From positions 372,001 through 436,000 of the forward strand of contig NZ_WRPP01000002.1 of the NCBI RefSeq assembly GCF_009760405.1: a DNA stretch of 64,000 nucleotides, read 5' to 3'. Below, piece by piece: positions 29,664-38,623 of the stretch (the first letter of the stretch is position 1; every line of letters starts with the position of its first letter). The position numbers and the translations under genes were made by a program. This DNA is from Nocardia terrae (lineage in GTDB: Bacteria > Actinomycetota > Actinomycetes > Mycobacteriales > Mycobacteriaceae). The notes below the pieces were generated by a model. That model was given only the letters and a program-made list of their open reading frames with translations, made no database searches and was not told where the DNA came from.

Positions 29664-29987
29664 GTGGCCCTTCCCCAGCTGACTGACGAGCAGCGCGCCG
29701 CTGCTTTGGAGAAGGCGGCTGCCGCTCGCCGCGCTCGGGCGGAGCTCAAGGAGCGCTTGAAGCGTGGTGGCACCGATCTGAAGACGGTCCTTGCGGACGC
29801 CGAGAAGGACGAAGTCCTCGGCAAGATGAAGGTTTCGGCGCTGCTCGAGGCCCTGCCGAAGGTTGGCAAGGTCAAGGCGGCCGAGATCATGAGCGAGCTC
29901 GAGATCGCTCCCACCCGCCGCCTGCGCGGACTGGGCGACCGGCAGCGTAAGGCGCTGCTGGCCCGGTTCGACTTCAGCGCCGAATAA
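29664..29987 (+). CDS. mihF: Mycobacterial-type integration host factor (mIHF)
   Basis: A 107-residue nucleoid-associated DNA-binding protein. The helical N-terminus ([30 protein letters not shown]) is followed by the helix-two-turn-helix domain ([47 protein letters not shown]). The GTG has GGAGG in the right place and gives the short, experimentally favoured family length. It is upstream of gmk with a 7-bp gap, the mycobacterial order. Confidence 0.93.
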   Translation: MALPQLTDEQRAAALEKAAAARRARAELKERLKRGGTDLKTVLADAEKDEVLGKMKVSALLEALPKVGKVKAAEIMSELEIAPTRRLRGLGDRQRKALLARFDFSAE

Positions 29988-29994
29988 TCCGAGG

Positions 29995-30579
29995 GTGGTC
30001 GAACACACTCGGAAGGGTCGACTGGTAGTCCTGGTCGGCCCCTCGGCCGTCGGTAAGTCCACCGTCGTGCGCTGCGTGCGCGAACGACTGCCCGAATTGG
30101 TATTCAGTGTGTCGGCCACCACCCGGGCTCCGCGGCCCGGGGAGGTCGACGGCCAGGACTACCGATTCGTGACCCGAGAGAAGTTCGACGCCATGATCGA
30201 GGCGGGCGAACTACTCGAATGGGCCGACATCCATGGTGGACTGCAGCGGTCGGGCACCCCGGCCGCACCCGTGCGGGAAGCGCTCGCCACAGGACATCAC
30301 GTCCTGATCGAGGTCGACCTCGAGGGCGCGCGCTCGATCCGCAAGACCATGCCGGAAGCCCTGCTGGTCTTCCTGGCCCCACCCAGCTGGGACGAGCTGG
30401 TGTCCCGGCTCACGAGTCGAGGGACGGAATCGCCCGAGGTCATCGAGCGTCGACTGCAGACCGCTCGCACCGAATTGGCCGCGTGTGACGAGTTCGACAT
30501 CGTCATCGTGAACGACCACGTGACCAGCGCCTGTGAGCACTTGGTATCGTTGTTCGTTAGCACAAATTCGGGGTCCTAG
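29995..30579 (+). CDS. gmk: Guanylate kinase
   Basis: A 194-residue kinase converting GMP to GDP. The P-loop is [13 protein letters not shown], the GMP-binding region is [44 protein letters not shown], and [18 protein letters not shown] is the lid and C-terminal core. Usual length. The GTG start is 7 bp after mihF, so cotranscription is likely. Confidence 0.95.
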   Translation: MVEHTRKGRLVVLVGPSAVGKSTVVRCVRERLPELVFSVSATTRAPRPGEVDGQDYRFVTREKFDAMIEAGELLEWADIHGGLQRSGTPAAPVREALATGHHVLIEVDLEGARSIRKTMPEALLVFLAPPSWDELVSRLTSRGTESPEVIERRLQTARTELAACDEFDIVIVNDHVTSACEHLVSLFVSTNSGS

Positions 30580-30954
<375 letters not shown>

Positions 30955-30961
30955 AACCGCG

Positions 30962-32182
30962 GTGACCCGAGTCGTCGTCGGAGTCGGCGGCGGTATCGCT
31001 GCCTACAAGAGCTGCAACCTCGTGCGCCGGTTCACCGAGACCGGGCACGAGGTTCGTGTCATTCCCACCGAGTCGGCGCTGAACTTCGTCGGCAAGGCCA
31101 CCTTCGAGGCGCTCTCCGGGCACCCCGTGCACACCGGCGTCTTCGCCGACGTGCCGGAGGTGCCGCACGTGCGTCTCGGCCAGGAGGCCGATCTGGTCGT
31201 CATCGCCCCCGCGACCGCGGACCTCATGGCCCGCGCCGCGCAGGGCCGCGCCGACGATCTGCTGACCGCGACGCTGCTGACCGCGCGCTGTCCGATCCTG
31301 TTCGCCCCGGCCATGCACACCGAGATGTGGGAGCACCCGGCCACCCGCGCGAACGTGGCGACGCTGCGCGCGCACGGCGCCGTGGTCATGGAACCCGCGT
31401 CGGGCCGGCTGACCGGAACCGACACCGGACCGGGCCGCCTGCCCGAGCCGGAGGAGATCTTCGGACTGGCCCGGCTGCTGCTCGAACGAGCCGACGCGCT
31501 GCCCCGCGACCTCGAGGGCCGCCGCATCGTCGTGTCCGCGGGCGGTACCCGCGAACTGCTGGATCCCGTTCGCTTCCTTGGCAATCGGAGCTCCGGCAAG
31601 CAGGGCTACGCACTCGCGCGCCTGGCCGCCCAGCGTGGCGCGCAGGTGACGCTGATCGCGGGCAATACCATCGGTCTGGACGCCCCGTCGGCTGTCGAGG
31701 TGGAGCACGTGACCACCGCCGAACAGCTCAAGGTGGCGGTCGACAAGCATGCGCTCGGCGCGGACGCGGTCATCATGGCCGCCGCGGTGGCGGACTTCCG
31801 TCCCGTGAACGTGGCGACCGCTAAGATCAAAAAGGGTGCGGGAGAACCGGATTCGATCGCGCTCACCAAGACACCGGATATCCTGGCCGGGTTGGTGCAA
31901 TCGCGCCGCGACGGCCACCTACCGGGCACCGCGATCGTCGGCTTCGCCGCCGAGACCGGGGACGAGCACGCCGACGTGCTCACCCACGCCCGGGCCAAAC
32001 TGGCCCGCAAGGGCTGCGACCTGCTGGTCGTGAATGCCGTCGGGGAGGGGAAGGCCTTCGAGGTCGACACCAACGACGGCTGGTTGCTCGGCGCCGACGG
32101 CACCGAGATCGCCTTGGACCACGGGTCCAAGGCCCTACTGGCTAGCCGGGTGCTGGACGCGCTCGGCCCCTTGCTCCGCTGA
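30962..32182 (+). CDS. coaBC: Bifunctional phosphopantothenoylcysteine synthetase/decarboxylase
   Basis: A 406-residue fusion for two steps of coenzyme A synthesis. The N-terminal flavin-dependent decarboxylase half has VGVGGGIAAYKSCNLVRRF, VIAPATADLMARAAQGRADDLL and APAMHTEMWEHPATRAN. The C-terminal ligase half has VSAGGTRELLDPVRFLGNRSSGKQGYALARLAAQRGA and AAVADFRPVNVATAKIKK. The GTG start is 7 bp after rpoZ. Full length. Confidence 0.95.
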   Translation: MTRVVVGVGGGIAAYKSCNLVRRFTETGHEVRVIPTESALNFVGKATFEALSGHPVHTGVFADVPEVPHVRLGQEADLVVIAPATADLMARAAQGRADDLLTATLLTARCPILFAPAMHTEMWEHPATRANVATLRAHGAVVMEPASGRLTGTDTGPGRLPEPEEIFGLARLLLERADALPRDLEGRRIVVSAGGTRELLDPVRFLGNRSSGKQGYALARLAAQRGAQVTLIAGNTIGLDAPSAVEVEHVTTAEQLKVAVDKHALGADAVIMAAAVADFRPVNVATAKIKKGAGEPDSIALTKTPDILAGLVQSRRDGHLPGTAIVGFAAETGDEHADVLTHARAKLARKGCDLLVVNAVGEGKAFEVDTNDGWLLGADGTEIALDHGSKALLASRVLDALGPLLR

Positions 32183-32212
32183 AGCCTCGGCACCGCAGGG
32201 TTCGGACGGTTC

Positions 32213-32228
32213 GCGGTCACTTGACCGC
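32213..32228. promoter_or_regulatory. Perfect short palindrome upstream of metK
   Basis: GCGGTCA (32213-32219) and TGACCGC (32222-32228) form a near-continuous palindrome with a 2-bp centre, 31 bp after coaBC and about 95 bp before the metK promoter. It might be an operator or the end of the coaBC transcript. Confidence 0.4.
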
Positions 32229-32309
32229 AACTGTCTGAGTCACAATGTGCTCGTCACGGTGGCGGCTCGCCCCTGTGACGAACATATTGGAATAACCTGA
32301 GACAAAGGG

Positions 32310-32337
32310 TTGTGCGATGCGGCGGAGACGCTACTGT
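32310..32337 (+). promoter_or_regulatory. Probable metK promoter
   Basis: TTGTGC (32310-32315) and TACTGT (32332-32337) are separated by 16 bp and lie 44 bp upstream of the metK start. Confidence 0.5.
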
Positions 32338-32380
32338 CGCCACCCGATACGAGAAACCCGTTGAGGGAGAGGGAACAACT

Positions 32381-33595
32381 GTGCGCACGTCTGGCAGCCG
32401 CCTATTCACCAGTGAGTCGGTGACCGAAGGTCACCCCGACAAAATCTGTGATGCCATCAGCGATTCCATCCTCGACGCGTTGCTCGCGGCCGATCCGCGC
32501 AGCCGGGTCGCGGTGGAGACCCTGGTGACCACCGGTCAGGTGCACGTGGCCGGTGAGGTCACCACCTCGGCCTACGCCGACATCCCGACCATCGTTCGCG
32601 AGAAGGTCCTGGAGATCGGATACGACTCCTCCGCAAAGGGTTTCGACGGCGCCTCCTGTGGCGTCAACGTCGCCATCGGCGCGCAGTCGCCGGATATCGC
32701 CCAGGGCGTGGACACCTCGCACGAGGCCCGCGTCGGCGGCGAGGACGATGACATCGCGCGTCAGGGCGCGGGCGACCAGGGCCTGATGTTCGGCTACGCC
32801 ACCGTCGAGACCCCCGAGCTCATGCCGCTGCCGATCTCGCTGGCGCACAAGCTGTCCCGGCGGCTGACCGAGGTCCGCAAGTCCGGCGTGCTGCCGTACC
32901 TGCGTCCCGACGGCAAGACCCAGGTCACCATCGAATACGACGGCTCGATCCCCAAGCGCCTCGACACCGTGGTCATCTCGACCCAGCACGCGGCCGACAT
33001 CGACCTCGACAACCTGCTCACCCCGGACATCCGCGAGAAGGTCGTCGACTCGGTGCTGGCCGAGCTGCAGCTGCCGAACCCGTTGGACACCTCCAACGTT
33101 CGCCTGCTGGTCAACCCGACCGGCAAGTTCGTGCTCGGTGGCCCGATGGGTGACGCGGGCCTGACCGGCCGCAAGATCATCGTCGACACCTACGGCGGCA
33201 TGGCCCGCCACGGCGGCGGCGCCTTCTCCGGCAAGGACCCGTCGAAGGTCGACCGCTCGGCCGCCTACGCCATGCGCTGGGTCGCCAAGAACGTCGTCGC
33301 CGCTGGCCTGGCCGAGCGCGTCGAGGTCCAGGTCGCCTACGCCATCGGCAAGGCCGCCCCCGTCGGCCTGTTCGTGGAGACCTTCGGCACCGAGCGGATC
33401 GACCCGCTCAAGATCTCCGACGCCATCGGTGAGGTCTTCGACCTGCGGCCCGGCGCGATCATCCGCGACCTGGACCTGCTGCGCCCGATCTACGCGCCGA
33501 CCGCCGCCTACGGCCACTTCGGCCGCACGGACGTCGATCTGCCCTGGGAGCGCACCGACCGCGCGGAGAAGCTGCGCGCGGCCGCCGGGCTGTAA
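32381..33595 (+). CDS. metK: S-adenosylmethionine synthetase
   Basis: A 404-residue enzyme making S-adenosylmethionine from methionine and ATP. Motifs include [86 protein letters not shown] and [16 protein letters not shown] 32381 with AGGGAG upstream gives the usual length. A strong hairpin follows the stop. Confidence 0.97.
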   Translation: MRTSGSRLFTSESVTEGHPDKICDAISDSILDALLAADPRSRVAVETLVTTGQVHVAGEVTTSAYADIPTIVREKVLEIGYDSSAKGFDGASCGVNVAIGAQSPDIAQGVDTSHEARVGGEDDDIARQGAGDQGLMFGYATVETPELMPLPISLAHKLSRRLTEVRKSGVLPYLRPDGKTQVTIEYDGSIPKRLDTVVISTQHAADIDLDNLLTPDIREKVVDSVLAELQLPNPLDTSNVRLLVNPTGKFVLGGPMGDAGLTGRKIIVDTYGGMARHGGGAFSGKDPSKVDRSAAYAMRWVAKNVVAAGLAERVEVQVAYAIGKAAPVGLFVETFGTERIDPLKISDAIGEVFDLRPGAIIRDLDLLRPIYAPTAAYGHFGRTDVDLPWERTDRAEKLRAAAGL

Positions 33596-33621
33596 TTGAC
33601 CGGCACCCACCACAACTCGAC

Positions 33622-33664
33622 GGGAGCGTCGGGCACGGAAAACCCTTCCGAGCCCGACGCTCCC
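33622..33664 (+). terminator. Terminator/attenuator hairpin between metK and priA
   Basis: GGGAGCGTCGGGC (33622-33634) pairs perfectly with GCCCGACGCTCCC (33652-33664), and CGGAA with TTCCG continues the stem after an A-A mismatch; the loop is AACCC. It begins 26 bp after the metK stop and occupies the first part of the open frame that continues into priA, so priA must start downstream. Confidence 0.75.
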
Positions 33665-33676
33665 GCCGTCGTTGGC

Positions 33677-36412
33677 ATGGCAGGCTCCGGCGCTGTGGGC
33701 GCAACCCACCCCGCCGCCGTCATGACCCACCCCATCGCCCGGGTCCTTCCCCTGCTCGAACCCGCCCACCTGGACCGCGATTTCGACTACCTTGTCCCGC
33801 CCGAGCTGGACGAACTCGCCCAGCCCGGCGTCCGGGTCCGAGTCCGCTTCTCCGGCCGCCTCATCGACGGCTACCTCCTCGAACGCCTCGAAAAGTCCGA
33901 CCACACCGGCAAACTCGTCCGCCTGGAACGAGTCGTCTCCGGGGAGCGCGTCCTCACCCCCGAAATCCTGAAACTCGTCGCCGCGGTAGCCTCCCGGTAC
34001 GCAGGCACCCGCGCCGACGTCCTGCGCCTGGCAATCCCGCCGCGCCACGCCAAGGTCGAATCGGAGGACCTCGACAAGCCCGCCAAGCCGGTCAAGACCA
34101 AGCGCGCCGCCAAGAAGGCCACCCCGGATCCTGCCGCCGCCGACCCGGCCGAGTCGTCGTCCACGCCGGGATCGGCCGAAGGCGCTGCCGCGCGCATCGA
34201 TCCGCACACCGACCATCCCGACCCGACCCGGGCACCCGCCGAGGCCGTGGAGGCACCGACTGAGAACGCGGAAGCCGAGAACCTGCCGACGGCGGACGCG
34301 CTCCCCGGGGCCGCAACCCTGCGCGCCGAAGCTGAGGACCTGACCGCAGACGACGACGTCCCGCCGCCGGACGCGACCCGCGATCCGGTGGATCCCGAAG
34401 CCGCGCAGCGGGGACCGGTCGGCAGCGTGATCGCTGCGGAGGTCGATCCGGTGGAGTCGGCGGAAGAGGCTGCCGCGCACCGTGACTCACGCAACGGTGA
34501 GCCGCAGGAGGCGCGGCTATCGAACGATTCCGCGAGCGGTGTTGCCGCTGAGGGGCGCGAACCGGGTGACCACAGCATCGACCGATTTTCGGCCTCCGAC
34601 AGCGATAGCGCGCTCGATTGCGGGCTCTCGGCGGGGGACACTCGCACGGAGCCGAGTGTGGTGGCGAGCCGCGCCGAAACTGCTGCGGCGCAAACCGTCC
34701 ACACGTCCGGCGGGGTGGAATCCACAAAGGCGGAGCGCACCGGTGCGGCGCGATCGGCGTCGTCACAGTCCATCGTGGAGGATTTTCCCGGGTGGGGGAG
34801 GTACGTGCACGGGCATTCGTTCCTGGGAGCACTCGAATCCGGGCGGGGGCCGCGGGCGGGGTGGCAGGCGTTGCCGGGGGAGGATTGGGCCAAGAGGCTG
34901 GCGGAGTTGGCCGCCGTGACCGTGCGGGGCGGGCGCGGTGCGGTGATCATGGTGCCGGATCAGCGGGATCTGGATCGGGTGCTGGCCGAATGTGTTGCGC
35001 TGGTGGGGGAGTCGGCGGTGGGGTTGGCGGCGGGGTTGGGGCCGTCGGCGCGGTATCGACGGTGGTTGTCGGTGTTGCGGGGGACGGCGCGGGTGGTGGT
35101 GGGGACTCGGAGTGCGGTGTTCTCGCCGGTGCAAGAGCTCGGGCTGATCGCTATCTGGGATGACGGGGACGATACGTTCGCCGAGCCGCGGTCGCCGTAT
35201 CCGCATGCGCGGGAGGTGGCGATGTTGCGGGCGCACGAAACCGGGGCGGCGTTCGTGGCGGGCGGGTTCTCGCGGACGGCCGAAGTGCAGGCGATCGTGG
35301 AGTCGGGGTGGGCGCACGATCTGCTGGCGGATCGGAATGTGGTGCGCCACGCCATGCCTCGGATCACCGCGCCGGGGGATACCGACGCAGCGCTGGAGCG
35401 GGATCCCATCGCGCAGGCGATCCGCATTCCGGCGGTGGCCTTCGGGGAGGCGCGCAAGGCGCTCAAAGCCGGTGGGGCGGTGCTGGTTCAGGTGCCGCGG
35501 CGCGGATACATTCCGGCGCTGTCCTGCGCCAAGTGCCGGACCCCTGCCCGGTGCCGGCACTGCAACGGGCCCTTGGCGCTGCCGGACGGCTCGTCCGCGT
35601 CACGTGGCGTATTGCGCAGTGGGCGAGAAGGTGTCGCGGAGGCGCAGAGCCCGTCGTGCCGGTGGTGTGGAATCACCGAGGCCGCGTTCCGGTGTGGAGC
35701 CTGCGGATCGCGGGCCTTGCGGGCGGTCGTCATCGGCGCCGCGCGCACCGCGGAGGAGTTGGGGCGCGCGTTTCCCGGTGTGCCCGTGCGAGGTTCGGGC
35801 GGATCATCGATTCTCGACACGGTTCCCGAAGGCGCGCAGGTGGTCGTCTCGACCATCGGCGCCGAGCCCCGGGTGCCGGGCGGCTACGCGGTCGCCATGC
35901 TCCTCGACGGCTGGGCGCTCTTGGGCCGCGCCGACCTGCGGGCAGCCGAGGATGCCCTGCGGCGCTGGATGTCCGCGGCGGCGTTGGTGCGCCCCGACGG
36001 CCGGGTCATCGTCATGGCCGACGCCGGACTGCCGACAGTGCAGGCGCTGGTGCGCTGGGATCCGGTGTGGCACGCCGGTTTCGAACTCGACCAGCGCGCC
36101 GAAGTGCGGTTCCCGCCCGCCGTCCGCTTCGCCGCCATCGACGGCACGACGGACTCGATCGCCGAATTGCTCAGCGAGGCAAAGCTTCCCGACAGCGTCG
36201 AGATCCTGGGGCCGGTGCCCCTGCCGCCGGGCGCCCGAAAGCCCTTCTCCTCCGGTGATTCTCCCGCGGAGGTCGAGCGCATGATCCTGCGCGCCGACCG
36301 GGCCGCGGGCGCGGCGCTGTCCCGGGCCCTCGCCGCCGCCCAGGCGATCCGCAGCACCCACCGCTCCGATGCCCCGCTGCGCGTCCAGATCGACCCCGTC
36401 GACATCGGCTGA
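33677..36412 (+). CDS. priA: PriA-family primosome protein, helicase motifs lost, with large disordered insertion
   Basis: A 911-residue PriA homologue of the actinobacterial type. The N-terminal 3'-end-binding domain is HPIARVLPLLEPAHLDRDFDYLVPPEL. The core has VRGGRGAVIMVPDQRDLDRVL where a Walker A lysine is expected, and IAIWDDGDDTFAEPRSPYPHAREVAML where DEEH is expected, so ATPase activity is probably lost, as in Mycobacterium. Zinc cysteines remain (CAKCRTPARCRHC, CRWCG, CGACG). Residues of about 128-366 (34060-34780) are an acidic Ala/Pro/Glu/Ser-rich insertion absent from the 655-residue M. tuberculosis protein. The start is uncertain: ATG 33677 or ATG 33722. Confidence 0.88.
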   Translation: MAGSGAVGATHPAAVMTHPIARVLPLLEPAHLDRDFDYLVPPELDELAQPGVRVRVRFSGRLIDGYLLERLEKSDHTGKLVRLERVVSGERVLTPEILKLVAAVASRYAGTRADVLRLAIPPRHAKVESEDLDKPAKPVKTKRAAKKATPDPAAADPAESSSTPGSAEGAAARIDPHTDHPDPTRAPAEAVEAPTENAEAENLPTADALPGAATLRAEAEDLTADDDVPPPDATRDPVDPEAAQRGPVGSVIAAEVDPVESAEEAAAHRDSRNGEPQEARLSNDSASGVAAEGREPGDHSIDRFSASDSDSALDCGLSAGDTRTEPSVVASRAETAAAQTVHTSGGVESTKAERTGAARSASSQSIVEDFPGWGRYVHGHSFLGALESGRGPRAGWQALPGEDWAKRLAELAAVTVRGGRGAVIMVPDQRDLDRVLAECVALVGESAVGLAAGLGPSARYRRWLSVLRGTARVVVGTRSAVFSPVQELGLIAIWDDGDDTFAEPRSPYPHAREVAMLRAHETGAAFVAGGFSRTAEVQAIVESGWAHDLLADRNVVRHAMPRITAPGDTDAALERDPIAQAIRIPAVAFGEARKALKAGGAVLVQVPRRGYIPALSCAKCRTPARCRHCNGPLALPDGSSASRGVLRSGREGVAEAQSPSCRWCGITEAAFRCGACGSRALRAVVIGAARTAEELGRAFPGVPVRGSGGSSILDTVPEGAQVVVSTIGAEPRVPGGYAVAMLLDGWALLGRADLRAAEDALRRWMSAAALVRPDGRVIVMADAGLPTVQALVRWDPVWHAGFELDQRAEVRFPPAVRFAAIDGTTDSIAELLSEAKLPDSVEILGPVPLPPGARKPFSSGDSPAEVERMILRADRAAGAALSRALAAAQAIRSTHRSDAPLRVQIDPVDIG

Positions 36413-36512
36413 GCCGCGGGGTCCCCGGGCCTTCGCAGAGGGGACCTATGGCCCGTCGATCGGGGTCTTCGTCTTCGATACCAGGCGATCACGCCGGGGC
36501 ATAGTCGCCGGT

Positions 36513-36737
36513 ATGACCAAGAAATCCAAGGCCCTGTCCCGTGCCGACCAGATCGAGCGCAGGCTGCTCGGTGTGCCCTGCGATGTGTGGTGGTCCCGGC
36601 AGGACGCGGCCTACATCGCGTTCAGCCCCCAGTTCCCCGGCCTCCTCACCGCCGACCCCTGGTCCTCGCTGGGGGCGATCAACCGGCTCGAGGACGAGAT
36701 CCGGCGGGTCCTGCAGACCGAGCCGGTCGCCGCCTGA
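36513..36737 (+). CDS. Small uncharacterised protein
   Basis: A 74-residue protein (KSKALSRADQIERRLLGVPCDVWWSRQDAAYIAFSPQFPGLLTADPWSSLGAINRLEDEIRRVL). The pattern ARxDxAYIAxxPQFPGL is reminiscent of HicB-like or type II toxin-antitoxin immunity folds, but no HicA partner is adjacent, so I do not assign one. The ATG follows a CATAGT box by seven bases, suggesting a leaderless transcript. It is followed by a 20-bp tandem repeat. Confidence 0.6.
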   Translation: MTKKSKALSRADQIERRLLGVPCDVWWSRQDAAYIAFSPQFPGLLTADPWSSLGAINRLEDEIRRVLQTEPVAA

Positions 36738-36770
36738 CCCGAGACCGCCTCGCCTGACCCGAGACCGCCT
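36731..36770. repeat. Perfect 20-bp tandem duplication between convergent genes
   Basis: CGCCTGACCCGAGACCGCCT occurs twice in a row (36731-36750 and 36751-36770). It covers the stop of the small gene and reaches the stop of the MarR gene on the other strand. Confidence 0.9.
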
Positions 36771-37207
36771 CAGTCGCCGACGATCTCGTCGCGCGGCAGC
36801 GCGGCCAAGGTGATCAGCGCGTTGAGGAATCCGCGGCGGTCGGCGGCCGGGAGCTTGCCCAGGAGCCGATCCTCCTGGGCCTGGATCTCGGCCTGTGCCG
36901 CGTCGCGGAGGCTGCGGCCCTCGGGTGTCAGGGCGAGCAGGCGGGCGCGGCGGTCGGCCGGGTCCGGCCGGCGTTCGATGAGCCCGCGCTCCTGCAGGTC
37001 GTCGAGCACGGCGATGATGCGGGTCTTGTCGGCCCCGATCTCCTGGGCCAGCACGCCCTGCCCGCGCGTCGTCGTCTCGTCCAGGCGCAGCAGCACGACA
37101 TACGCCCACATGGTGAGCCCGTGTGCGGCGAGCACCGGTTGCTCCGCCGCCATGAGGGCGCGGCCCAGGGGGACGATCATCGCTGCCAAGTCCGGACGGT
37201 CTGTCAT
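36770..37207 (-). CDS. MarR-family transcriptional regulator
   Basis: A 145-residue winged-helix regulator: LTMWAYVVLLRLDETTTRGQGVLAQEIGADKTRIIAVLDDLQERGLIERRPDPADRRARLLALTPEG, with the ADRRAR wing. It lies 10 bp downstream of the monooxygenase-like gene on the same strand and is probably cotranscribed with it. Ligand unknown. Confidence 0.87.
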   Translation of the reverse strand: MTDRPDLAAMIVPLGRALMAAEQPVLAAHGLTMWAYVVLLRLDETTTRGQGVLAQEIGADKTRIIAVLDDLQERGLIERRPDPADRRARLLALTPEGRSLRDAAQAEIQAQEDRLLGKLPAADRRGFLNALITLAALPRDEIVGD

Positions 37208-37217
37208 GCGGACAAGA

Positions 37218-37643
37218 TTAGGCGGCGCGCCCGTGCGGCCTTTCGATCGTGTCGCCCGCGCGGGTCAGAATCGCGTCCGCCTCGAATTGTTCGGCGTGCC
37301 AGGAGTCGACGCCGATGCCGACCCGGCCGCGCCACGCCTTCACGATCTCGGTGTGCACGGGCCACCGCACGAACCGGCGCATGTCCCGCTCGGACTCCCA
37401 CACCGAGATCGAGCCGCCCCGGAACTCCGACGGGCGACCCCACAGCCACAGCCCGACCGCACCCTGCATGACCGGCCAGGTTCGGCCCAGTTCCATTCCG
37501 GTCGTGTAGATCTCGCGCACGTCCTCCTCGGAGCCGGCGAGGAAGTCGGTGACGCTGACGAACACCGGGCCCGCATGACGATGGTGCGGGCCGGGATTCC
37601 AGGGCATCAGGACGGTGCCCTCGGAGAAAGAAGTAGTGTGCAT
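37218..37643 (-). CDS. Dimeric alpha/beta-barrel protein (DUF3291 / quinol monooxygenase-like)
   Basis: A 141-residue protein. The segments VFVSVTDFLAGSEEDVREIYTTGMELGRTWPVMQGAVGLWLWGRP and GGSISVWESERDMRRFVRWPVHTEIVKAWRGRVGIGVDSWHAEQF look like the ferredoxin-like dimeric barrel of DUF3291 and antibiotic-biosynthesis monooxygenases. No catalytic residue can be named. It sits between an NmrA-like reductase gene and a MarR gene, all on the minus strand. Confidence 0.62.
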   Translation of the reverse strand: MHTTSFSEGTVLMPWNPGPHHRHAGPVFVSVTDFLAGSEEDVREIYTTGMELGRTWPVMQGAVGLWLWGRPSEFRGGSISVWESERDMRRFVRWPVHTEIVKAWRGRVGIGVDSWHAEQFEADAILTRAGDTIERPHGRAA

Positions 37644-37687
37644 AGGTAGACGATAAGCTAATGCATACTAAATCTTCAACGGTGATT

Positions 37688-38533
37688 TCACCGGAAGGCA
37701 GGCGCCACCCGGCTCGCCCACTGGGCGTAACCGGTTGCCGGACGGCCCAGTACGCGCTCGACATCCCCGCTGACCAGCTGCTCCTCGGGTGTCGGGGTGC
37801 CGAGGATGTCGAGGGTGTGATCGGCGACCGATTCCGGCATGAAGCGGAGCATGTTCTCGCGCGCCTGCTCCCGGGTGAGCTCCACGAACCGGATCGGCTC
37901 GCCGAGAACGGCTTCCAGTGCGGCTGCCTGCTGGCGCGGTGTCACCGATTCCGGGCCGGTGATCGTGTAGGTCTGCCGGTGGTGGCCGTCTCCGGTCAGG
38001 GCCGCGGCGGCCACGGCCGCGATATCGGCCGGATCCACCTGCGGCAGGCCGACATCCCCGAACGGCGCGGGAATCATGCGCTGGGCCTTCACCGGCTCGA
38101 TCCAGGCGAAGGTATTGGTGAAGAACCCGCCCGGCCGCAGCACCGTCCACTCCAGATCCGAAGCCGCGAGGGCCTTCTCGAACTCCAGTGTGCGCGCGTA
38201 CCCGTCACTGTCCGGCCGGGTCACCGCGCCCTGCGAGGACACGAACACCACGCGCCGAACGCCCGCCGCCGCAACGGTTTCCAGCTCCTCGGCGGGCGCG
38301 GGACCCTCGACCAGCTGCGGGCCGGTGATGAGCAGGAACAGCGCCGACGCGCCCGCCGCCGCCGCGCTGAGGCTCTCCGAGTTTCCGATATCGGCCCGGC
38401 GGTGCTCGACGCCCGCGGGCAGATCCACCGGCTTCTCGCCCCGCGACACCGCGACCACTTTCTCGCCCGCCGCCGCGAGCTCGCGCACCAGCGCACCGCC
38501 GACGTTTCCGGTCGCTCCGGTCACCACGATCAT
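37688..38533 (-). CDS. NmrA-like NAD(P)-binding reductase
   Basis: A 281-residue atypical short-chain dehydrogenase. The Rossmann motif is MIVVTGATGNVGGALVRELAAAG; later parts RRVVFVSSQGAV, LEWTVLRPGGFFTNTFAW and DIAAVAAAALTG match the NmrA/QOR2-like quinone oxidoreductase branch. ATG 38533 follows AGGAG, and one copy of a TetR operator lies just upstream. It is divergent from the TetR gene. Confidence 0.86.
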   Translation of the reverse strand: MIVVTGATGNVGGALVRELAAAGEKVVAVSRGEKPVDLPAGVEHRRADIGNSESLSAAAAGASALFLLITGPQLVEGPAPAEELETVAAAGVRRVVFVSSQGAVTRPDSDGYARTLEFEKALAASDLEWTVLRPGGFFTNTFAWIEPVKAQRMIPAPFGDVGLPQVDPADIAAVAAAALTGDGHHRQTYTITGPESVTPRQQAAALEAVLGEPIRFVELTREQARENMLRFMPESVADHTLDILGTPTPEEQLVSGDVERVLGRPATGYAQWASRVAPAFR

Positions 38534-38545
38534 CTGTCTCACTCC

Positions 38546-38565
38546 TGAGTTAGTTGGCTGACTTA
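38546..38565. promoter_or_regulatory. TetR operator copy 1
   Basis: TGAGTTAGTTGGCTGACTTA has near-complementary ends (TGAGTTAG/CTGACTTA, two mismatches). It lies 13 bp upstream of the NmrA-like gene and matches the second copy at 38604. Confidence 0.7.
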
Positions 38566-38603
38566 AAACGACCATAGAGGGCTCGACCGGGCGTTGTCTA
38601 TAG

Positions 38604-38623
38604 TGAGTTGTATGACTAACTCA
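38604..38623. promoter_or_regulatory. TetR operator copy 2, overlapping the tetR start codon
   Basis: TGAGTTGTATGACTAACTCA has perfect 6-bp ends and agrees with copy 1 in the pattern TGAGTT-N8-RACTYA. The TetR start codon at 38612 lies inside it, as expected for autorepression. Confidence 0.72.

Noticed and set aside
32183..32380. SAM riboswitch before metK
   Set aside because: No SAM-I, SAM-II or SAM-IV-type conserved core could be recognised; only a short palindrome and a plain promoter.
36513..36737. HicB-like antitoxin of a toxin-antitoxin pair
   Set aside because: The AYIAFSPQFPGL stretch is only suggestive and no HicA-like partner lies next to it.
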